Source: Bacillus sp. ISL-7
Lineage (GTDB): Bacteria > Bacillota > Bacilli > Bacillales_B > DSM-18226
DNA: 64,000 nucleotides
NCBI RefSeq assembly: GCF_018613065.1
Contig: NZ_JAGGQW010000022.1
Span: 1-64,000 of the forward strand
Direction of reading: 5' to 3'
Numbering within the stretch: the first letter of the stretch is position 1; each line of letters begins with the position of its first letter. A program made the position numbers and the translations under genes. The notes under the pieces are model-generated. The model was not told the DNA's origin, made no database searches, and saw only the letters and a program-made list of their open reading frames with translations. Of this stretch, positions 58,772 through 64,000 are shown piece by piece.

Positions 58772-59785
58772 ATGTTGAAATTTGATGCTGATTTATATTT
58801 ACAGTTAGTTGGGCAAGAGGCGCTTGCGAAGAGAGAAGAGATTGAACGTGTGGTGGATGGAATTTCGGCTAAAGGTTTTAAGAATATTTTCCTGATCGGT
58901 TCTGGTGGGACGATTGCGATGATGTATCCATATGAGTATATCTTAAAGTCCAATTCATCGCTGGAGGTTCATGCTGAGATTGCAGCTGAACTGCTTGTAA
59001 TGAATAATCGCCACCTGACAAAGGATTCGGTTTGTATCTTTGCTTCTGTTACTGGAACAACAAAAGAAACCGTCGCTGCTGCTGAGTTCTGTAAGAGCAA
59101 GGGGGCAACAACGATTGGTTTAGTGGCTGAACTTGGCACTCCATTGGCTGAAGCCGTTGATTATTGCATCTCAACTGGTCATGAAAAGCATTCCTTTGAC
59201 ACGTTCTTTATTCATTTGCAATTGCTTACTTTCCGTTTTATTCATAACAATGATGAATTTCCGCAATATGATCAGTTTGCCAAAGAAATTGCCCTTTTAC
59301 CACAAGGTATCGTTCATGCACTCGAGGATTTCGATGCCCGTGCTGAGCAATTCGCTATTAAGCACAAAAATACAGATTACCATATGCTGGTTGGGGCGGG
59401 GAACCTTTGGGGGAATACATATTCCTACGCCATGTGTATCTTAGAGGAAATGCAATGGATTAAGTCCAAATCCATCCATGCTGCTGAATTCTTCCACGGA
59501 ACGCTGGAGCTGGTTGAGGAAGACACAAGTGTCATTCTATTTAAAGGCGAAGATGAAACTCGCCCATTGGTGGAACGTGTGGAAAGATTTGCAGAAAATA
59601 TCACAAAGGAATTGTTCATTTTAGATACAAAGGATTATCCATTGGAAGGGATTAGTGACGAATTCAGAAAGCACTTTGCCGTATGCCTTAACTGGGCACT
59701 AACAGGCAGAATCAGCGTTTACCTTGAAAGGGAAAGAAATCATCCGTTAGAGATTCGCAGATATTACCGTAAAATGGCATATTAG
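58772..59785 (+). CDS. SIS-domain deglycase, paralogue 2
   Basis: A 337-residue double-SIS protein (FLIGSGGTIAMMYPYEYILKSNSSLEVHAEIAAELLVMNNRHLTKDSVCIFASVTGTTKETVAAAEFCKSKGATT). It has the second-domain motif EEMQWIKSKSIHAAEFFHGTLELVEEDT and ends in ERERNHPLEIRRYYRKMAY, as FrlB-type enzymes do. It differs from paralogue 1 by an extra N-terminal helix region (MLKFDADLYLQLVGQEALAK). It probably works on a different Amadori-6-phosphate; specificity cannot be read. Confidence 0.8.
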   Translation: MLKFDADLYLQLVGQEALAKREEIERVVDGISAKGFKNIFLIGSGGTIAMMYPYEYILKSNSSLEVHAEIAAELLVMNNRHLTKDSVCIFASVTGTTKETVAAAEFCKSKGATTIGLVAELGTPLAEAVDYCISTGHEKHSFDTFFIHLQLLTFRFIHNNDEFPQYDQFAKEIALLPQGIVHALEDFDARAEQFAIKHKNTDYHMLVGAGNLWGNTYSYAMCILEEMQWIKSKSIHAAEFFHGTLELVEEDTSVILFKGEDETRPLVERVERFAENITKELFILDTKDYPLEGISDEFRKHFAVCLNWALTGRISVYLERERNHPLEIRRYYRKMAY

Positions 59786-59797
59786 GAGGTGGGATGT

Positions 59798-60811
59798 TTG
59801 TTCAACTTTGATGTGGAAAGATATATAGCCATCCAAAATGGAGCACTGTCTCTTAAGGATGAATTTGATCAGGCTTTAGATTCGGTGATGGAAAAAGGTT
59901 TGAAAAATGTATTCTTTGTCGGTACTGGCGGAGCAGCCATTCTCATGTACCCGGCTGAATATATTTTAAAAACTCATTCCACTTTAATCGTTTTTACGGA
60001 AATCGCTCCGGAATTAATAGTGATGGACCATCAACATCTAGATGAACATTCATTAGTTATTTTGCCTTCTTTGTCTGGAACCACCAAAGAAACCGTCGAG
60101 GCGGCGGCGTTCTGTAAGGAAAAAGGTGCGACCACGATTAGCTTAGTGGGTCATGCCGCTACACCGTTAGCGAATTTAACCGATTATACCTTTGTCAATT
60201 ATGCGGCAGATGATACCTCCTGTGAATCGTTTTATATCCAGTCCTATTTACTAGCGTTCCGCTTGATGTATAAGCGAAATGAATTCCCGCAATATCAACA
60301 ATTTGTCGAGGAAATGATGCATTTACCAAGTGCACTTCTAAAAGTAAAGGAAGTAGTTGAACCTAGGGCTGCCGAGTTTGCCCGAAAACATAAGGAGACC
60401 CCATACCATATCCTTACGGGGACAGGTATCGATTGGGGTCAAACCTATTATTATGGCATGTGTATTTTAGAGGAAATGCAATGGATTAAAACACGGCCGG
60501 TACATGCGTCCGATTTCTTCCACGGTACATTGGAATTAGTGGAGGAAAATACGAGTGTTATTCTACTAAAAGGAGAGGATAAATCCCGTCCGCTCACAGA
60601 GAGAGTCGAGCGCTTTGCTGAGCATTACACGAAGGAATTAACGGTTTTTGATACAAAGGATTATGAATTAGCTGGTATTTCTGAAGGGTTAAGAAGTCTT
60701 GTCTCTCCGATTGTCTGCGCGGCTTTCCTTGAGAGAGTCAGCTGTCATTTGGAACAACAAAGGGACCACCCGCTGACAACCAGGAGATACTATAAAAAAG
60801 TGCCATTTTGA
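59798..60811 (+). CDS. SIS-domain deglycase, paralogue 3
   Basis: A 337-residue protein clearly related to paralogue 2 throughout (VGTGGAAILMYPAEYILKTHSTLIVFTEIAPELIVMDHQHL...SGTTKETVEAAAFCKEKGATT...EEMQWIKTRPVHASDFFHGTLELVEENT). TTG 59798 is chosen since AGGAGGTG lies 6 nt upstream and the N-terminus then aligns with paralogue 2 and equals its length. The genes are 12 nt apart and probably arose by tandem duplication. Confidence 0.8.
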   Translation: MFNFDVERYIAIQNGALSLKDEFDQALDSVMEKGLKNVFFVGTGGAAILMYPAEYILKTHSTLIVFTEIAPELIVMDHQHLDEHSLVILPSLSGTTKETVEAAAFCKEKGATTISLVGHAATPLANLTDYTFVNYAADDTSCESFYIQSYLLAFRLMYKRNEFPQYQQFVEEMMHLPSALLKVKEVVEPRAAEFARKHKETPYHILTGTGIDWGQTYYYGMCILEEMQWIKTRPVHASDFFHGTLELVEENTSVILLKGEDKSRPLTERVERFAEHYTKELTVFDTKDYELAGISEGLRSLVSPIVCAAFLERVSCHLEQQRDHPLTTRRYYKKVPF

Positions 60812-60831
60812 TAGAATAATTGTTTTGTGAT

Positions 60832-60864
60832 GCAGCCCTCACTTTAGTGAGGGCTGCCTTTTTC
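60832..60864 (+). terminator. Rho-independent terminator ending the frl locus
   Basis: Perfect stem GCAGCCCTCACT / AGTGAGGGCTGC followed by a T-rich tail. Confidence 0.9.
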
Positions 60865-60911
60865 TGTTTAAATCATAATAAATACTGTGTTAATGTTAGT
60901 ATATAATTAAC

Positions 60912-61016
60912 ACTCGTTATACATTGGGATGCACGGCTATCTCTGAAAATGATCTATTGAAGGTAATTAAATGGTTAAATCCTAAAAGTAAACCGATTAT
61001 CAAAATTGAGGGTTGA
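60912..61016 (+). pseudogene. L,D-transpeptidase C-terminal remnant
   Basis: The plus strand reads TRYTLGCTAISENDLLKVIK then WLNPKSKPIIKIEG-stop. The GCTA(I/M)SE motif contains the catalytic Cys region of a subgroup of Bacillus L,D-transpeptidases, followed by the usual WxxPxxxPxI end. No start or upstream domain remains. Confidence 0.45.
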
Positions 61017-61119
61017 TCATTTTGGAATTTCCCTTTTATAAAGGCTATGAATTTAAATTTTTAACAAGGGTATTAACCAACTAATTGGTTTTCGCCTTTT
61101 TTAACATAAATAACTTCCA

Positions 61120-61536
61120 TTATAACCCGGTTTGCCTGGATTGGTGCACCGTGAGTAGACTCCGTGTCCCTGATGCAAAAAGAATACCGATTAGATCGAA
61201 TCCCATATCAAACATTCTTCCATCACGAGAGAAGTATAATTGCAGGATTTCAGTTAGCAAAGCAAAGGCAATTGCTAGAATTAGAATGAATGCTTTTGAA
61301 TGGAATTTAGTTTGCAGTAAAAATGTTAGAATGAGAAAGGCAAAGGCATGACCACATTTTTGAAGCAGGAAGCCGCGGCTGAGCTCGAGCGGTAAGGGGA
61401 ATAGCAACTCAGAAAAGTTCGGATGACCGACCCACTCAAAGCGGACTTTGCCAGATGCCATTAATTCAGAAAAATCGGCGGTACAGGTCAAGATCAAGAT
61501 TGCTGCTGCCCATAATAAAATATATATTCCGCGCAT
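61120..61536 (-). CDS. VanZ-like membrane protein
   Basis: A 138-residue VanZ-family protein with four predicted helices and the characteristic KCGHAFAFLILTFLL...LLTEILQLYFSRDGRMFDMGFDLIGILF block. The family's role is unclear (low-level teicoplanin resistance in one case). GGGAGG precedes the ATG. The overlapping plus-strand frame has no site. Confidence 0.85.
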   Translation of the reverse strand: MRGIYILLWAAAILILTCTADFSELMASGKVRFEWVGHPNFSELLFPLPLELSRGFLLQKCGHAFAFLILTFLLQTKFHSKAFILILAIAFALLTEILQLYFSRDGRMFDMGFDLIGILFASGTRSLLTVHQSRQTGL

Positions 61537-61624
61537 GGTGAGACCTCCCTTTTTATATCATTGTGGTCTCGTTTCTTCGGTAATATACCGGAACGAGGGG
61601 GCGGAATTAACTATCTGACAAAGG

Positions 61625-61657
61625 AAAAGACCTCTTCTAAAAATAAAAGAGGTCTTT
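61625..61657. terminator. terminator between VanZ promoter and amidase end
   Basis: Stem AAAGACCTCTT / AAGAGGTCTTT with an A-rich loop. Confidence 0.7.
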
Positions 61658-61743
61658 CATTTGGGGAAATCATCCAAGTAAGTCCTGAAATTGGGGAAGA
61701 CAATCTGGGAAGATGCAGGAGTTGTTGCTGCTCTACCTATTAA

Positions 61744-63330
61744 TTATCCGGAATGGATCATTTTTTCATAGAGATTTAGAATAGATTGCCCGTATGTGGT
61801 ACCTGGAACAGCCCATTTTCCGTTTAAAGCGGTCCATGTGGGAGCAGATCCTCTGTCGACTAGATGAAAACGGGGATCAACCAATGGATATTGATCTGGT
61901 AGTGGCTTCGCTGTTGCATACGCATACAAGTGTTGAAGTTGTGCAAGGACACCTTCTTCTTGATTTTCAAAGCTTGCTCCGCGAGTATCTCCACCAGTTG
62001 CTCCTATCCCTGAGTAGTTGTTTTGTTCAGGGTTGACGACTCCGGTAAACCGAAAATAGTCTGTTTCGTGGATGGCTTGTGCAAAGGCGACATCTCCTCT
62101 AATGCCGTAATATTCCCCTAACGTTTGGTAAAATTGACCTAATTCCGGCGCGTTAGGATTGACCTTTTTCACAAATTGATTCATCTGTTTCGGAGTTAGG
62201 AAGGTCGGACCGAAAATGGTAAATTGACCGGGGTCGGCGATGATGGGGAGTTCTTTTGTACTGTTGGCTGGAGCCGGACTTGGGTTCGTGTTCTTTTTCG
62301 TGCCGCCTGCAGTATTCGTTTCTTTGCTGGTGGTGGTTGTGGCTGGTTTTGCTGTTGTGGTTATACTGGTGCTTGTAGTTGGTTTTTGGGTAGCTGAGTT
62401 ACTGGTACTTGTAGTTGGTTTTTGGGTAGCTGAGTTACTGGTACTTGTAGTTGGTTTTTGAGTAGCTAATTTAGTAGTCGTTGCACTGGCTTTTTCAATA
62501 ATAATGAAGGCATCCTTATATCCTGCTTTTTCGATTTCTTTGAGACGTTTTTCTGCGTTTGCGTTGGTCGTATAGGTTGCTGCTTTCACTCGGTACCAGG
62601 TTGCTCCAGATATTTTAGTGGTAACAATTGAAGATATAATATTTTTCTTTTTCAGATCAGCTACCCTGTCTTCTGCATTTTCTTTGGATTTATAAGATCC
62701 AACATAGACTGTGTAAACTGTTGTTAAACTAGATTGGGGTGTTTTCGGTGTAGTTGTTGTTTTCGGTGTTTCCTTCGTTGCTTTGCGTTTCAGACCAAAG
62801 GCCTTTGCAATTCCGTTGACATGGCCTTGAGCTACTTTTTGCTGCCAGGATGAATCTTTCATCAATTGGGCGTCATGTTTATTACTGATAAAGCCGTTTT
62901 CCGTTAGGATTGCTGGCATATTTGTTTCTCTTATTACATGGAAATTGGCCTTTTTTTGCCCGCGGTCTTTTAGCTGATTCACTTTCATCACTTCGGCATG
63001 AATGATATCTTGGACTGTGGCTGCTCTACTTGAGTTAGAGGCGCCATTGTATATAAAATCCTCATATCCTTGGGCTGAACTGTCAGCAGAGTTGATGTGA
63101 ATAGCCAGGAAAAAGTCTGCGTCCCAGGCGTTGGCTTCGCTTGAGCGCTGTGCTAAGCATTTGGTGGTATCGCTTGTACGACTCATCTTAACTTGAACAT
63201 TTTCATAATCCTTTAGGATGGTATTTCGTATTTTAAGCGCAATAGCTAGGGTAATATCTTTTTCATCCAGACCATTCCCTTGGGCTCCGGGATCATCACC
63301 GCCATGACCAGGGTCTAAATATAGCTTCAT
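61744..63330 (-). CDS. N-acetylmuramoyl-L-alanine amidase with SPOR and glucosaminidase domains
   Basis: A 528-residue wall hydrolase. It carries Amidase_3 (residues 1-175: DPGHGGDDPGAQGNGLDEKD, HINS, LTENGFISN with Zn ligands and Glu), a SPOR-like domain (~205-285: YTVYVGSYKSKENAEDRVADLKKKN), a Thr/Ser/Lys linker with SATQKPTTSTSN repeats (~290-355) and a C-terminal glucosaminidase domain (~370-528: GDVAFAQAIHETDYFRFTG..., NNYSGIGATGG). It lacks a signal peptide, as mother-cell lysins of the CwlC type do. GGAGGAG precedes the ATG. Two near-identical 36-bp DNA repeats code the linker. Confidence 0.85.
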   Translation of the reverse strand: MKLYLDPGHGGDDPGAQGNGLDEKDITLAIALKIRNTILKDYENVQVKMSRTSDTTKCLAQRSSEANAWDADFFLAIHINSADSSAQGYEDFIYNGASNSSRAATVQDIIHAEVMKVNQLKDRGQKKANFHVIRETNMPAILTENGFISNKHDAQLMKDSSWQQKVAQGHVNGIAKAFGLKRKATKETPKTTTTPKTPQSSLTTVYTVYVGSYKSKENAEDRVADLKKKNIISSIVTTKISGATWYRVKAATYTTNANAEKRLKEIEKAGYKDAFIIIEKASATTTKLATQKPTTSTSNSATQKPTTSTSNSATQKPTTSTSITTTAKPATTTTSKETNTAGGTKKNTNPSPAPANSTKELPIIADPGQFTIFGPTFLTPKQMNQFVKKVNPNAPELGQFYQTLGEYYGIRGDVAFAQAIHETDYFRFTGVVNPEQNNYSGIGATGGDTRGASFENQEEGVLAQLQHLYAYATAKPLPDQYPLVDPRFHLVDRGSAPTWTALNGKWAVPGTTYGQSILNLYEKMIHSG

Positions 63331-63430
63331 GCTTACTCCTCCATTTCATTTAAAATACGTTCATATATATGTTATGGCAAATCCAATCCAATGGCTTCTA
63401 TCTGAACAGTGTTAGAAGAAAAATCATACA

Positions 63431-63465
63431 AAAGACCTCCCAGCATTCATGATGAGGAGGTCCTT
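63431..63465 (-). terminator. terminator of the partial amidase gene
   Basis: Inverted repeat AAAGACCTCC / GGAGGTCCTT; read on the minus strand it ends in TTTTGT. Confidence 0.7.
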
Positions 63466-63522
63466 AGTAGGATATTATCATTCGGGATGTTTGTCCTTCT
63501 GTGACGGACGAGTGTCCATTTG

Positions 63523-63537
63523 TGGTGCCTGACACCA
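63523..63537. repeat. TGGTGTCAGGCACCA palindromic repeat (copy 7, inverse)
   Basis: TGGTGCCTGACACCA, fused to the 14-bp tandem repeats that follow. The preceding GTCC...GGAC...GTCC segment resembles the one near copy 6. Confidence 0.8.
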
Positions 63538-63587
63538 TAAATGTAACACCATAAATGTAACACCATAACTGTGACACTATAAATACC
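63532..63587. repeat. four 14-bp tandem repeats
   Basis: Units ACACCATAAATGTA begin at 63532, 63546, 63560 and 63574, the last two diverged. The first unit starts in the palindromic repeat, so slippage from its end is a likely origin. Confidence 0.75.
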
Positions 63588-63602
63588 ACATTAAATGCCT
63601 GC

Positions 63603-64000
63603 TTATTCTGCAACTAGGAAAGCATCGTTGATTCCGGCTTTTTTTACCTCAGCTAAGCGGTCTTCGGCATTTTCTCGGTTGGAAAATGCTCCTGCTTGAA
63701 CTCGGTACCATGTTTCGCCCGCTACTTTTGTGGTATCTACGAATGATTCGATGCCTTTTGCCTTGAGTTGGTCTACTCGCTCGTCCGCATTTTCTTTTGA
63801 TTTAAATGAACCGGCAATTACTTTGAAAAGTGTTCCGGAATCTGGTTTCGGCGGATCGATTGGTTTCCGTTTTAAGCCAAAGGCTTTGGCAACTCCGTTC
63901 GCGTGACCTTGTGCTACTTTTTGGATCCAAGAAGATTGTTTCATTAGTGCGGCGTCATGATCGTTACTGATAAATCCATTTTCAGTTAGGAGTGCTGGCA
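63603..64000 (-). CDS. second amidase/SPOR protein, 5' part beyond the window
   Basis: The minus strand from the window edge reads PALLTENGFISNDHDAALMKQSSWIQKVAQGHANGVAKAFGLKRK, the end of an Amidase_3 domain, then a SPOR-like domain (LFKVIAGSFKSKENADERVDQLKAKGIESFVDTTKVAGETWYRVQAGAFSNRENAEDRL) and a stop. It is a close paralogue of the neighbouring 528-residue protein but ends after the SPOR domain, without linker or glucosaminidase. The N-terminus is outside the window. Confidence 0.85.
   Translation of the reverse strand, partial: PALLTENGFISNDHDAALMKQSSWIQKVAQGHANGVAKAFGLKRKPIDPPKPDSGTLFKVIAGSFKSKENADERVDQLKAKGIESFVDTTKVAGETWYRVQAGAFSNRENAEDRLAEVKKAGINDAFLVAE

Noticed and set aside
62240..62461. 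Val/Leu-rich plus-strand frame opposite the amidase linker
   Set aside because: It is the antisense reading of the Thr/Ser repeat linker.

Overview
The window is a chromosomal piece of a spore-forming, low-GC Gram-positive bacterium of the family Bacillaceae (Bacillus, Neobacillus or a near relative). Evidence for this is strong AGGAGG-type ribosome binding sites with many TTG/GTG starts, sporulation and germination genes (YjcZ family, GerPA/GerPF family, Spo0E family, SinI-like), cre-like CcpA sites, a WalR box upstream of a CwlO-like endopeptidase, a class I preQ1 riboswitch before queF, and an Lnr/Yfi-like ABC transporter locus. No rRNA, tRNA or CRISPR array was seen.

Layout. 1-1.9 kb is decayed sequence: an IS1595-type transposase remnant beside a broken GHKL ATPase gene, then a frameshifted PAS-GGDEF gene. 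2.1-4.1 kb is an arsenic operon (arsR, aquaglyceroporin, arsC, CX5R phosphatase-like gene). 4.2-9.9 kb holds a CDF metal transporter, a BlaI/M56-peptidase pair with near-identical operators also found before a DoxX/DsbA-like pair, an SPFH protein and a DUF421 protein. 10.3-23.9 kb is an aromatic-ring catabolic cluster: alpha/beta hydrolase, IclR regulator, MFS importer, cupin, extradiol dioxygenase, SDR, ThDP enzyme, aldehyde dehydrogenase, aspartate-dehydrogenase-like protein, Rieske dioxygenase alpha and beta, dihydrodiol-type dehydrogenase and a double-VOC protein. Three of its promoters carry the same 18-bp operator just downstream of the -10 box.

25-33.4 kb is a fructan-type sugar locus: YesL-family protein, an array of LacI-type operators, LacI regulator, sugar ABC transporter, GH172 (DUF2961) enzyme, GH32 fructosidase and a fructokinase remnant. 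33.5-38.3 kb is mixed, with an OsmC protein, a striking array of seven and a half 52-bp hairpin repeats, a Nudix hydrolase, membrane proteins, a lipoprotein, a Spo0E-like protein and a Gly/His-rich protein. 38.4-43 kb is an Lnr-like response regulator and ABC-2 transporter whose sensor kinase has lost its ATPase domain. 43.3-49.9 kb holds a CwlO-like hydrolase, small sporulation and regulatory genes, an EamA transporter and preQ1-regulated queF.

50-60.8 kb is a fructosamine (Amadori product) locus: FrlR-like regulator, FrlD kinase, FrlO/N/M transporter, FrlC-like epimerase, an MFS transporter and three SIS-domain deglycases of FrlB type, with three copies of an ATGGTATATACCA operator. The end holds a VanZ protein and two paralogous sporulation-type cell-wall amidases; the second runs off the window. 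Several dispersed palindromic repeat families are scattered through the accessory parts, and some supply the stop codons of neighbouring genes.

All calls come from reading the sequence and recalling family motifs; no database search was run.
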